Positions 1-6,759 are shown, numbered from the stretch's first letter. The stretch: DNA of 6,801 nt from Sedimenticola sp. (GCA_030590525.1 JAUUYI010000112.1:1-6801), one strand, 5' to 3'. A program made the numbers and translations. The notes: a model not told the origin generated them from the sequence alone.

Positions 1-1
1 G

Positions 2-1624
2 GTACCGAGCGAACTGGACGCGACCATCCTGCAGCAGGTGCGTGCAACAGATGATTTCGTGGGTGTAGCACCCAGCGGAGTGGATGGGGATCTCCAGGTC
101 AGAGTAGTGGTGCTGGACCCCGAGCGAGGCATGTTTCTACGGGCGCTCTACCCGACCTCGATCAACATTACCAACCTGACCGCCACGGTTCAGGGGGCGT
201 ACAACCGTTACAAGGAACTCGCCTTCCTGCGTAAGAGCCTCAAGAATACCTTCATCCTGGCGCTGGGACTGATACTGCTGTTCAGTCTGCTGGGAGCGAT
301 GTGGGCAGCGTTCTACACCGCACGCCGCCTGGTGGCACCGATCGCGGATATCGCCGAAGGCACCCGGGCGGTGGCCAAAGGGGACTACGATATGCAGCTG
401 CCGCTTCCCAGGCCTCGCGATGAGCTCGGCTTTCTGGTCGCCTCCTTCAACGCCATGACCAAGCGCCTTGCCCAGGCCCGCGACGAGGCGGCCCACAGCA
501 AGCGCCAGGTAGAGGCCCAGCGGGCCTACCTGGGAACGGTCCTGGGACGGCTCTCCTCCGGCGTCATGGCGCTCGACGCCAATGGGGGAATACGTACCGC
601 CAACCAGGCCGCCAGTATCATTCTCCGGGTGGATGTCGGCCGTTTTCTCGGTCAGCCGCTGGAAATGTTGGCCAGCAGCTCGCCTCAATTACAGCAGTTC
701 ATCGATGCGATCCGGGAACCCATGGCCCGGGAGAGCAGGGAGTGGCGCGAGCAGATCACCCTGTTCAGCAGTGAGGGACGTCAGGTGCTGCTCTGCCGTG
801 GCGCCTCCCTGGCCCAGCCGGAAGGGGTCTCCGCCGGCTACGGACTGGTGTTCGATGACATTACCGCCCTGATCCAGGCCCAACGCGACGCCGCCTGGGG
901 CGAAGTGGCACGCCGCCTGGCCCATGAGATCAAGAACCCCCTCACCCCCATCCAGCTCTCGGCTGAAAGGCTGCGCCATAAATATCTGAACAAAATGAAG
1001 GCGGCGGATGCAGCGGTTCTGGACCGGGCCACCCGCACCATCGTACAGCAGGTGGAGGCGATGAAGGAGATGGTCAATGCCTTCTCGGACTATGCCAAAC
1101 CGCCAAGTATGAGTTCCGAGCCGGTAGCAGTGGACCACCTGGTTTCGGAGGTGCTGGATCTCTACCACAGTGCCGGCCTCAGCTCAAAACTTACAATCCT
1201 GCTGAATGCAGAAACGGCCACCATCGAAGCAGACCCCTTACGCCTGCGCCAGGTGGTGCATAATCTGGTCAAGAATGCGCAGGAGGCGGTGGCGAAACTG
1301 GAACAGCCCCGGATCGAAGTCTCCACCGGCCTGGTGCAGGAGGGAGAGTGCCACTTTGTCGAGTTGCGGGTGACGGACAACGGGCCAGGATTCGACACGG
1401 AGACCCTGGCCCATCTGTTCGAACCCTATGTCACCACCAAGATCAAAGGGACAGGCCTGGGCATGGCAGTGGTCAAGAAGATTGTGGAAGAGCATGGCGG
1501 GCAGATCTGGGCGGAGAATCGCAGTGAGGGGGGGGCTTGCGTTATCCTGCACTTGCCGGCGCTGGATCTGCAATCAGGCACGGCAGAGGCCCCTTGCAAG
1601 ATGCCTGAATCCTCTCTCCCTTGA
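2..1624 (+). CDS. ntrY: NtrY-type sensor histidine kinase (5' partial)
   Basis: Inner-membrane sensor kinase that autophosphorylates on histidine and passes phosphate to its partner regulator, here probably the NtrX encoded next. The frame is open from base 2 to the TGA at 1622-1624, giving 540 residues (numbered from the edge). NtrY proteins usually have over 700 residues, so roughly 200 N-terminal residues (first membrane segments and part of the sensor region) lie outside. Visible in order: end of an extracytoplasmic region (1-80), transmembrane helix (about 83-105), HAMP (about 107-160), PAS (about 175-290), HisKA with the H-box LAHEIKNPLTP and phospho-acceptor His308, then the HATPase domain with N-box HNLVKNAQEA (Asn425), G1 box DNGPGF (Asp459) and G2 box GTGLGM (483-488). 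All catalytic motifs are intact. The GTG at 38 is merely the first start-like codon, not the true start. A run of eight Gs lies at 1528-1535 near the 3' end. The NtrY assignment rests on TM-HAMP-PAS architecture plus the ntrX-trkA-trkH context. The signal sensed cannot be read from the sequence. Confidence 0.93.
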   Translation, partial: VPSELDATILQQVRATDDFVGVAPSGVDGDLQVRVVVLDPERGMFLRALYPTSINITNLTATVQGAYNRYKELAFLRKSLKNTFILALGLILLFSLLGAMWAAFYTARRLVAPIADIAEGTRAVAKGDYDMQLPLPRPRDELGFLVASFNAMTKRLAQARDEAAHSKRQVEAQRAYLGTVLGRLSSGVMALDANGGIRTANQAASIILRVDVGRFLGQPLEMLASSSPQLQQFIDAIREPMARESREWREQITLFSSEGRQVLLCRGASLAQPEGVSAGYGLVFDDITALIQAQRDAAWGEVARRLAHEIKNPLTPIQLSAERLRHKYLNKMKAADAAVLDRATRTIVQQVEAMKEMVNAFSDYAKPPSMSSEPVAVDHLVSEVLDLYHSAGLSSKLTILLNAETATIEADPLRLRQVVHNLVKNAQEAVAKLEQPRIEVSTGLVQEGECHFVELRVTDNGPGFDTETLAHLFEPYVTTKIKGTGLGMAVVKKIVEEHGGQIWAENRSEGGACVILHLPALDLQSGTAEAPCKMPESSLP

Positions 1625-1771
1625 AGGAGATGAGCGGGGTAAGAATGGCTAAAATCAAATGGTTATATTTTTTTGGCCCCAGCGCCCCAGGCATCTCCCG
1701 GGGAAAGTGGGGGGTTTTTGCAGGAACCTCGGTAAACTGTGCACTTTCCACTGGCTCTTACCCGAATCTTT

Positions 1772-1782
1772 CACAAATTGTG
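1772..1782. repeat. Small palindrome CACAAATTGTG
   Basis: Five-base arms CACAA and TTGTG flank a central A, within the ntrY-ntrX spacer about 210 bp before the ntrX start. It overlaps the first copy of TTTCACAA. The size would suit a dimeric regulator's half-sites, but no known operator consensus is matched with confidence. It may also be chance. Confidence 0.35.
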
Positions 1783-1804
1783 CTTGATTTCGCTTGTCTC
1801 TTGA

Positions 1805-1924
1805 TTTCACAAGGAATATTTCCTCGGCAACTGCTCCATGCGTTGCTCTACCTCCCGCATCCATGCAGTCGTCAGTCGGCCGTAGTCACCGATACGCCGC
1901 TCCTTCGGAAATTTCCTTGTGAAA
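1805..1924. repeat. Inverted repeat pair around an 83-bp loop
   Basis: The left arm at 1805-1823 reads TTTCACAAGGAA, then TA, then TTTCC. The right arm at 1907-1924, read on the minus strand, is TTTCACAAGGAA followed by ATTTCC. Twelve bases match exactly and the next five match after a small offset. The loop is 1824-1906. The arms sit at both ends of the minus-strand open stretch described in the findings. Possible explanations are terminal repeats of a small decayed element, paired operator sites, or an RNA stem. No target-site duplication was recognised. Confidence 0.6.
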
Positions 1925-1928
1925 CCAA

Positions 1929-1934
1929 TATACT
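1929..1934 (+). promoter_or_regulatory. Candidate -10 box for ntrX
   Basis: TATACT matches five of six bases of the sigma-70 -10 consensus and lies 57 bp before the ntrX ATG, giving a plausible leader of about 50 nt. The -35 is poor: the best is TTCGGA at 1904-1909 with 19-bp spacing. The right arm of the inverted repeat (1907-1924) would fall between -35 and -10, where a bound protein could block transcription. This is inference. No sigma-54 type -24/-12 element was found nearby. Confidence 0.3.
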
Positions 1935-1991
1935 GCGCGATAGCGGCGAAAATTTATGAAACCTTCGGGCTAATTCGAGGAGTAAACGCGC

Positions 1992-3362
1992 ATGAGTGCA
2001 CCCCATATTCTGGTGGTGGATGATGAACCGGATATCCGGGCCCTGGTACAGGAGATCCTGCAGGACGAAGGTTATAACGTGACGACGGCAGAGGATGCAG
2101 CCGCCGCCCGCCAGGCCCTGCGGGACCGTCGGCCAGACCTGGTGCTGCTGGACATCTGGATGCCCGATGTCGACGGTATCAGCCTGCTCAAAGAGTGGGC
2201 CGAGGACGATGCGCTGCCCTGCCCGGTGATCATGATGTCCGGGCACGGCACGGTGGAGACCGCGGTCGAGGCGACCCGGCTGGGCGCCTACGATTTCCTG
2301 GAAAAGCCCCTCTCCCTGGCCAAGCTGTTACTGACGGTGGAGCGGTCGCTGGAGGTGGACAAACTCCAGTTGGAGAATATCGGGCTGCGCCGCCACAACG
2401 CCCCGGTCATCGAGCCCGTGGGGAAGAGTGCGATCATGCAGCGGATGCGGGAGCAGATCAAACGAGTCGCCCGGCACGACACCTGGGTGTTGATTACCGG
2501 TGAGCCGGGGAGTGGCCGGGAGACCTTCGCCCGTTACCTGCATGCCCACAGCGCCCGCCAGGAACGGCCATTCATCGAGGTGGGTGTCTCAGCCATCGCC
2601 AAGGGCAATGCGGCACGAGAGCTGTTTGGCAGCGAAGGGGAGGGGAAGATCCACTATGGGGTGCTGGAACAGGCCCGGGGGGGCATCCTGTTCCTGGATG
2701 AAGTTGCAGACATGGAGATGGAGGCCCAGGGACAGCTGCTCGGGGCTCTGGATACCGGCTCATTCCTGCGTAGCGGCGGAACCGAGCCAGTGGAGATCGA
2801 TATCCGCATCATCGCCGCCACCCAGCACACTCTGGAAGAGATGGTACAGAACGGCAGTTTCCGGGAGGATCTGTTCTACCACCTCAACGTGGTGCCCCTG
2901 CACATCCCGGCGCTGCGTGAACACCGTGAGGATGTCCCCGACCTGCTCAACTACTATCTGGGCTACTTCGCCACACATGAAAAATTACCCTATCGTCGCA
3001 TCGCCGTAGGCGCGCAGAACTTCCTGCGCAACCACACCTGGCACGGCAACGTCCGGGAGTTGAAAAACCTGGTTCAGCGACTGCTGATCCTGGGGGCAGG
3101 TGATGAGATATCTCAGAATGAAGTAGAGGCGGCGCTGGGTCGGGGCATGCCCCCAGCCGGAGGAGGGGGCAGCGGCTTCCCCGCCTCTTTCGATCAACCC
3201 CTGCGACAGGCACGGGAGCAATTTGAAAAGGCCTATCTCGAATACCAGCTGAACAAACACGCCGGCAACGTGAGCCAGATGGCTGCAGAGGCAGAGATGG
3301 AACGTACCCACCTCTACCGTAAGCTGCGTTCACTGGGCGTCGAGATCAAGGACCGTAAATGA
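1992..3362 (+). CDS. ntrX: NtrX-type response regulator with degenerate AAA+ domain
   Basis: Cytoplasmic DNA-binding response regulator, the likely partner of the upstream kinase; 456 residues, full length for the NtrC/NtrX group. ATG at 1992 follows AGGAG (1978-1982) with 9-nt spacing. The receiver domain (about 4-120) has acidic residues Asp10/Asp11, phospho-acceptor Asp54, Ser83 and Lys105, all intact. The AAA+ domain (about 140-370) has a Walker A-like GEPGSGRET at 170-178 with Arg176 where lysine is usual. Walker B is GILFLDE with Asp236-Glu237, and FREDLFYHLNV at 290-300 has His297 where arginine is usual. The GAFTGA sigma-54 contact loop is absent: residues 214-222 between LFG and GVLEQA are shorter and unrelated. 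A Gly-rich linker (389-395) leads to a Fis-type helix-turn-helix (about 424-450; NVSQMAAEAEMERTHLYRKL). Loss of GAFTGA is, as I recall, seen in other NtrX proteins, so this supports NtrX rather than NtrC. It may act at sigma-70 promoters or as a repressor; targets are unknown. Confidence 0.93.
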   Translation: MSAPHILVVDDEPDIRALVQEILQDEGYNVTTAEDAAAARQALRDRRPDLVLLDIWMPDVDGISLLKEWAEDDALPCPVIMMSGHGTVETAVEATRLGAYDFLEKPLSLAKLLLTVERSLEVDKLQLENIGLRRHNAPVIEPVGKSAIMQRMREQIKRVARHDTWVLITGEPGSGRETFARYLHAHSARQERPFIEVGVSAIAKGNAARELFGSEGEGKIHYGVLEQARGGILFLDEVADMEMEAQGQLLGALDTGSFLRSGGTEPVEIDIRIIAATQHTLEEMVQNGSFREDLFYHLNVVPLHIPALREHREDVPDLLNYYLGYFATHEKLPYRRIAVGAQNFLRNHTWHGNVRELKNLVQRLLILGAGDEISQNEVEAALGRGMPPAGGGGSGFPASFDQPLRQAREQFEKAYLEYQLNKHAGNVSQMAAEAEMERTHLYRKLRSLGVEIKDRK

Positions 3363-3379
3363 CGGGAAAAACAGAGCCT

Positions 3380-3400
3380 AGGACCGAGGACCGAGGACTG
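3380..3400 (+). repeat. Tandem heptamer AGGACCG, three units
   Basis: AGGACCG occurs at 3380-3386 and 3387-3393, followed by AGGACTG at 3394-3400. It lies 17 bp after the ntrX stop, in the 61-bp spacer before trkA. The AGGACTG variant recurs after the trkA stop at 4802-4808. The unit is purine-rich and seven bases long, so it is not a coding periodicity. Its function is unknown. It could be a dispersed intergenic repeat family or a replication-slippage tract. Confidence 0.75.
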
Positions 3401-3413
3401 GGTGACAGCCCCC

Positions 3414-3418
3414 GGAGG
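3414..3418 (+). promoter_or_regulatory. Ribosome binding site deciding the trkA TTG start
   Basis: GGAGG lies five bases upstream of TTG 3424. It supports that codon as the start, because the Rossmann glycine motif begins only six codons later and no in-frame ATG or GTG precedes it at a suitable distance. Confidence 0.7.
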
Positions 3419-3423
3419 CACCT

Positions 3424-4797
3424 TTGAAAATCATCATCCTGGGTGCCGGACAGGTGGGCACATCGGTGGCCAACAACCTGGTTTCCGAAGCAAACGACAT
3501 TACCGTGGTGGATCAGAATCAGGAGCTGCTGAATGCCCTGCAGGACCGCCTGGATCTGCGTACGGTTCGGGGCCACGGGGCCCACCCTGATGTGTTACTG
3601 CAGGCGGGGGCGGAGGACGCGGATATGATCCTGGCCGTGACTAACAGTGACGAGACCAACATGGTTGCCTGCCAGGTGGCCTACACTCTTTTCCACACCC
3701 CGACCAAGATTGCACGGGTACGGGCACCCGGTTTCACCCGCTTTCCTCAGCTCTTCTCCTATGACGCCCTGCCGATCGACGTACTGATCAGCCCCGAGCA
3801 ACTGGTGACCGAATACATCACGCGCCTGATCGAAAACCCGGGTGCCCTGCAGGTGCTGGACTTTGCCGGCGGGCGGGTGCGGCTGGTCGCAGTCAAGGCC
3901 TTTTATGGCGGGCCGCTGGTCGGCCATGAGCTGCATCGGCTGTATGAGCATATGCCCCAGGTAGACTCCCGAGTGGCAGCCATCTACCGCAAGGGGACCG
4001 CAATCCAACCCAAGGGCAATACCATCATCGAGGCGGAGGACGAGGTGTTTTTTATCGCCGCCAAGGAAAACATCCGGGCGGTGATGAGCGAACTGCGTAA
4101 GCTGGAGAAACCCTTCAAGCGGCTGATTTTCGCTGGTGGTGGCAATATCGGCAAGCGCCTCGCCGGCTCCCTGGAACGGAATTACCAGATCAAAGTAATC
4201 GAAAACGATAAACAGCGAGCCGCCAGCATCGCAGAGGATCTGCCCAGAAGCATCGTGCTGCATGGCGACGTGGCAGACGAGAACCTGCTGCTGGAAGAGA
4301 ATATCGAGAATACAGACGTCTTCTGTGCCGTAACCAACGATGATGAGGCCAATATCCTCTCTGCCATGCTGGCCAAGAAGCTGGGGGCGCGCAAGGTGAT
4401 GGCCCTGATAAATCGGCATGCCTATGTGGATATGATCCAGAGTGGCCCCATAGATATCGCCATATCGCCGCAGCAGGCGACCATCGGCAGCCTGCTGACC
4501 CATGTACGGCGGGGGGATGTGGTCGTGGTTCACTCACTCCGGCGGGGGGCAGCAGAAGCGATCGAGGCAGTGGCACACGGTGACCAGGGGAGCTCCAAGG
4601 TAGTGGGCCGCGCCATCGACGATATCGAACTTCCAAAGGGGGCCAGCATCGGCGCCATCGTGCGCGGAGAAGAGGTGCTGATCGCCCACCATGACATCAT
4701 CATAGAATCTGAAGATCACGTCATTCTATTCCTGGTGGACAAGCACCGGATACCCGAGGTGGAACGGCTGTTCCAGGTCAATATCACATTCCTTTAA
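3424..4797 (+). CDS. trkA: Trk potassium uptake protein TrkA
   Basis: Peripheral cytoplasmic subunit that binds nucleotides and gates the TrkH potassium channel. The 457 residues match the E. coli protein (about 458), so it is full length. It shows the expected internal duplication. RCK_N 1 starts with ILGAGQVG (glycines 7-12) and has acidic Asp30 at the end of strand 2. RCK_C 1 spans about 140-225. RCK_N 2 has FAGGGNIG (237-243) with Glu260 as the matching acidic residue. RCK_C 2 spans about 367-452. Translation starts at TTG 3424: placing the start here puts the Rossmann strand KIIILGAG at the extreme N-terminus, as the family requires, with GGAGG five bases upstream. The gene lies 61 bp after ntrX and 63 bp before trkH on the same strand, which fits one transcript. 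No frameshift or missing key residue is seen. The rare start codon may lower its output relative to trkH. Confidence 0.97.
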   Translation: MKIIILGAGQVGTSVANNLVSEANDITVVDQNQELLNALQDRLDLRTVRGHGAHPDVLLQAGAEDADMILAVTNSDETNMVACQVAYTLFHTPTKIARVRAPGFTRFPQLFSYDALPIDVLISPEQLVTEYITRLIENPGALQVLDFAGGRVRLVAVKAFYGGPLVGHELHRLYEHMPQVDSRVAAIYRKGTAIQPKGNTIIEAEDEVFFIAAKENIRAVMSELRKLEKPFKRLIFAGGGNIGKRLAGSLERNYQIKVIENDKQRAASIAEDLPRSIVLHGDVADENLLLEENIENTDVFCAVTNDDEANILSAMLAKKLGARKVMALINRHAYVDMIQSGPIDIAISPQQATIGSLLTHVRRGDVVVVHSLRRGAAEAIEAVAHGDQGSSKVVGRAIDDIELPKGASIGAIVRGEEVLIAHHDIIIESEDHVILFLVDKHRIPEVERLFQVNITFL

Positions 4798-4801
4798 AAG
4801 C

Positions 4802-4815
4802 AGGACTGAAGACCA
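4802..4815 (+). repeat. Degenerate copy of the AGGACNG heptamer
   Basis: AGGACTG (4802-4808) is followed by AAGACCA (4809-4815), starting four bases after the trkA stop. The first unit is identical to the third unit of the array after ntrX, and the second differs from AGGACCG at two positions. Its matching place just behind a stop codon suggests relation rather than coincidence, though seven identical bases is weak evidence alone. Confidence 0.45.
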
Positions 4816-4860
4816 GGGGATAGCTACCTGCTGACCCGGTAACAGGAGTAATACAAGGTC

Positions 4861-6318
4861 ATGCAGTTCAGTGCCGTACAACGCATTCTGGGCATTCTGC
4901 TGATGCTGTTCAGCCTGACCATGCTGCCACCGTTGGTGGTGTCATTCTGGTATGGGGATGGCGCTGCAACCTCGTTTCTATTCGCCTTCCTGCTCATTCT
5001 GTCGGCCGGGGTACTCTCATGGGTCATGGTGCGTAAACAGAAACGCGAGCTGCGATTGCGTGACGGATTCATGGTGGTGGTGGCGTTCTGGACCGTACTG
5101 GGGCTTACCGGATCCCTCCCGTTCATGCTGGCACACCAGCCCCATATGTCGTTGACCGACTCGGTATTCGAATCCATCTCCGGACTGACTACCACCGGCG
5201 CAACTGTCATCACCGGACTCGATCACCTGCCACAGTCGATACTCTACTACCGGCAGCAGTTGCAGTGGCTTGGCGGGATGGGGATTATCGTGCTGGCGGT
5301 GGCAGTGTTGCCCATGCTCGGGATCGGTGGCATGCAGTTGTACCGGGCAGAGACCCCGGGGCCGATCAAGGACAGCAAGCTCACCCCGCGGATCACAGAG
5401 ACAGCCAAGGCACTCTGGTACATCTATCTCGGATTGACCATTGCCTGCACCCTGGCGTACTGGGGTGCAGGCATGTCCCCGTTCGACGCCATCGGTCACG
5501 CCTTCTCTACGATTGCCATCGGGGGATTTTCCACCCACGATGCCAGTATGGGCTACTTTGAAAGCACCCTGATTGAGATGATCGCAGTGTTCTTTCTCCT
5601 GTGTTCAGGGGCCAATTTTGCCCTGCACTTTACTGCCTGGGGCGGGAGACACAAACACCCGCTGGTCTACTTCGCCGACAGCGAGTTCCGTTTTTATCTG
5701 CTGGTAATGGGAACCGTGGCCCTGTTCGTTACCCTTTCGCTACGTCTGAGCGGGACCTATCCGGACTGGTGGGAGGCCATCACCCTGGGGATATTTCAGA
5801 CCGTATCCATCGGCACCACGGCCGGCTTCACCACCGCTGACTATTCGATCTGGCCGGGATTTATCGCCATGACGCTGCTCTTCTCCAGCTTTATCGGTGC
5901 CTGTGCCGGTTCCACCGGCGGCGGGATCAAGGTGATTCGCTTCCTGCTGCTGATCAAACAGGGGCTCCGCGAGATTACCCGACTGATCCACCCCACGGCC
6001 CAGATACCCATCCGGGTTGGCGACAAGATCATATCTTCCCGGGTGATCGAAGCGGTATGGGGCTTCTTCGCCCTGTATGTTGCCAGTTTCACCATCATGT
6101 ACCTGGCTCTGGCCCTGACGGGACTGGACCTGATGACCTCTTTTTCCGCAGTTGCCGCCTCCATCAACAACCTCGGTCCGGGGCTGGGCGACGTCGGGCT
6201 CCACTATGGCACCCTGAATAACCCGGCCAAGTGGATCCTCTGTTTCGCCATGCTGCTCGGACGACTCGAGATCTTTACCCTGCTGGTGTTATTGTCGCCG
6301 GCGTACTGGCGGAAATGA
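4861..6318 (+). CDS. trkH: Trk potassium channel subunit TrkH
   Basis: Integral inner-membrane subunit that conducts potassium into the cell, working as a dimer with a TrkA ring. The 485 residues match the E. coli TrkH length (483). The N-terminus MQFSAVQRILGILLMLFSLTM is the typical family start, so ATG 4861 is right, although AGGAG (4844-4848) sits a rather long 12 nt upstream. Four pore repeats with selectivity-filter glycines are visible: TTTGATV (Gly113), IAIGGFST (Gly221-222), TTAGFTT (Gly322) and INNLGPG (Gly439). The glycine-rich intramembrane gate loop AGSTGGG lies at 349-355 in the third repeat. Hydrophobic helices run throughout: about 9-30, 37-57, 70-90, 136-155, 185-202, 237-260, 278-297, 333-349, 398-420 and 457-480. 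The frame is intact with no missing filter residue. TrkH and TrkG are close relatives; linkage to trkA and the gammaproteobacterial setting favour TrkH. Confidence 0.97.
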   Translation: MQFSAVQRILGILLMLFSLTMLPPLVVSFWYGDGAATSFLFAFLLILSAGVLSWVMVRKQKRELRLRDGFMVVVAFWTVLGLTGSLPFMLAHQPHMSLTDSVFESISGLTTTGATVITGLDHLPQSILYYRQQLQWLGGMGIIVLAVAVLPMLGIGGMQLYRAETPGPIKDSKLTPRITETAKALWYIYLGLTIACTLAYWGAGMSPFDAIGHAFSTIAIGGFSTHDASMGYFESTLIEMIAVFFLLCSGANFALHFTAWGGRHKHPLVYFADSEFRFYLLVMGTVALFVTLSLRLSGTYPDWWEAITLGIFQTVSIGTTAGFTTADYSIWPGFIAMTLLFSSFIGACAGSTGGGIKVIRFLLLIKQGLREITRLIHPTAQIPIRVGDKIISSRVIEAVWGFFALYVASFTIMYLALALTGLDLMTSFSAVAASINNLGPGLGDVGLHYGTLNNPAKWILCFAMLLGRLEIFTLLVLLSPAYWRK

Positions 6319-6412
6319 GCGGGGCAGGGTGCAAGGCGCCTGGAGGGAAAACAAGGTAGATCCTGGCTTTCAGAATGGATGTTTCTGAGGAGGTATTGTC
6401 GTAAGCACCCAG

Positions 6413-6745
6413 TTAATCCCGTCGAGAGGCCCTTGGTATCATTCCACCTGTTCCAGCCAGCTCCGCCTCGATCAACTCGAACAGATTCTGTATAGCATCG
6501 CCGATCTGGTGATATCGCCACTCTTCCAGGCTTCATTTGCGGCCGATGCGTTCGAGGCAGGCCTGCACCTCACCGGGTCCATCCGTGGCGAGTTTCTTAC
6601 CTGGAAAGGCCTTTATATACTCCTCGGCATGAATCACATACCTGCGCAGCACCTTGGCATTAACACCTTGTTTCTCCAGCTTATTGATGTGGCGATCCCA
6701 GAATCTGCGGATCGCCGGGTCGGTGGTTGAATTGTAAGCGGACAC
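6413..6745 (-). pseudogene. Tyrosine recombinase N-terminal remnant with in-frame TGA
   Basis: Reading the minus strand from GTG 6743-6745, 70 residues precede a TGA at 6533-6535. The same frame then continues for 39 codons to TAA at 6413-6415. The stretch FWDRHINKLEKQGV, then RRYVIHAEEYIKAFPGKKL, then EVQACLERIGRK, and after the stop SLEEWRYHQIGDAIQNLFEL, resembles the SAM-like N-terminal DNA-binding domain of phage/integron-type integrases. The similarity resumes in frame directly after the TGA, so one base change (for example GGA or CGA to TGA) would explain it. The catalytic domain (Arg...His-x-x-Arg...Tyr) is absent: the last 16 or so residues look unrelated and no continuation was found in 6319-6412. 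AGGGAG lies 8 nt upstream of the GTG, so this was once a real gene start. It converges on trkH. It is most likely a decayed integrase; a short expressed 70-residue product cannot be excluded. Family identity is from memory of such sequences, not a search. Confidence 0.72.
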
Positions 6746-6753
6746 AGGCTATT

Positions 6754-6759
6754 CTCCCT
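6754..6759 (-). promoter_or_regulatory. Ribosome binding site of the recombinase remnant
   Basis: On the minus strand AGGGAG lies eight bases before GTG 6745, with an in-frame TAG (6749-6751) only two codons upstream. Together these fix GTG as the original start. The remaining bases to the window end show no convincing promoter. Confidence 0.55.

Larger units (their letters stand above)
1625..1991. other. Long ntrY-ntrX spacer of lower GC, with repeats
   Basis: A 367-bp gap separates two genes that are usually adjacent or overlapping. By eye it is clearly poorer in GC than the flanking genes. It contains a T-rich stretch near 1663-1675, a small palindrome (1772-1782), the 9-bp direct repeat CTTGATTTC (1783-1791 and 1800-1808), a long-range inverted repeat (1805-1823 with 1907-1924) and a candidate -10 box (1929-1934). 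The octamer TTTCACAA occurs at 1769 and 1805 on the plus strand and once on the minus strand (1917-1924). The plus-strand frame from ATG 1645 to 1959 is open, but its product has no recognisable domain. The minus strand carries a 48-codon protein-like open stretch (1810-1953). No clear hairpin-plus-T-run terminator was found for ntrY. The spacer could be a regulatory region, the scar of a decayed mobile element, or both. Confidence 0.7.

Noticed and set aside
1..6. GGTACC at the very start of the window
   Set aside because: It is a KpnI recognition site, probably a cloning or subcloning boundary, and it carries no biological signal.
1702..1749. Possible hairpin GGAAAGTG / CACTTTCC after ntrY
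   Set aside because: The loop is 32 nt, the stem only 8 bp, and the T-run lies inside the loop, so it does not look like an intrinsic terminator.
1645..1959. Plus-strand open frame in the ntrY-ntrX spacer (about 104 residues from ATG 1645)
   Set aside because: The composition is unlike neighbouring proteins (many Ser, Pro, Cys and Leu), there is no domain and only a poor ribosome site, and it overlaps the inverted repeat and the more protein-like minus-strand fragment.
3595..4533. 312-residue minus-strand open frame opposite trkA
   Set aside because: It lies wholly inside trkA in a complementary frame of a GC-rich gene. The product is His/Gly-rich with no domain, so it is a shadow.
1630..6325. 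Shared ATGAGCGGGG just after ntrY (near 1630) and at the trkH stop (near 6316)
   Set aside because: A ten-base match at two unrelated junctions in GC-rich DNA is not convincing, and the flanks do not match.
6319..6412. Search for a terminator between trkH and the integrase remnant
   Set aside because: GGCGCC and CCTGG/CCAGG-like pieces occur, but no stable stem followed by a T-run was seen on either strand.
6533..6535. TGA as a selenocysteine or reassigned codon
   Set aside because: No selenocysteine insertion hairpin was recognised, other genes use TGA as stop, and the reading frame lacks its catalytic domain, so simple decay is the better explanation.
6509..6730. Plus-strand open frame opposite the integrase remnant
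   Set aside because: It is the complement of the recombinase-like frame. The minus strand has the domain similarity and the ribosome binding site.
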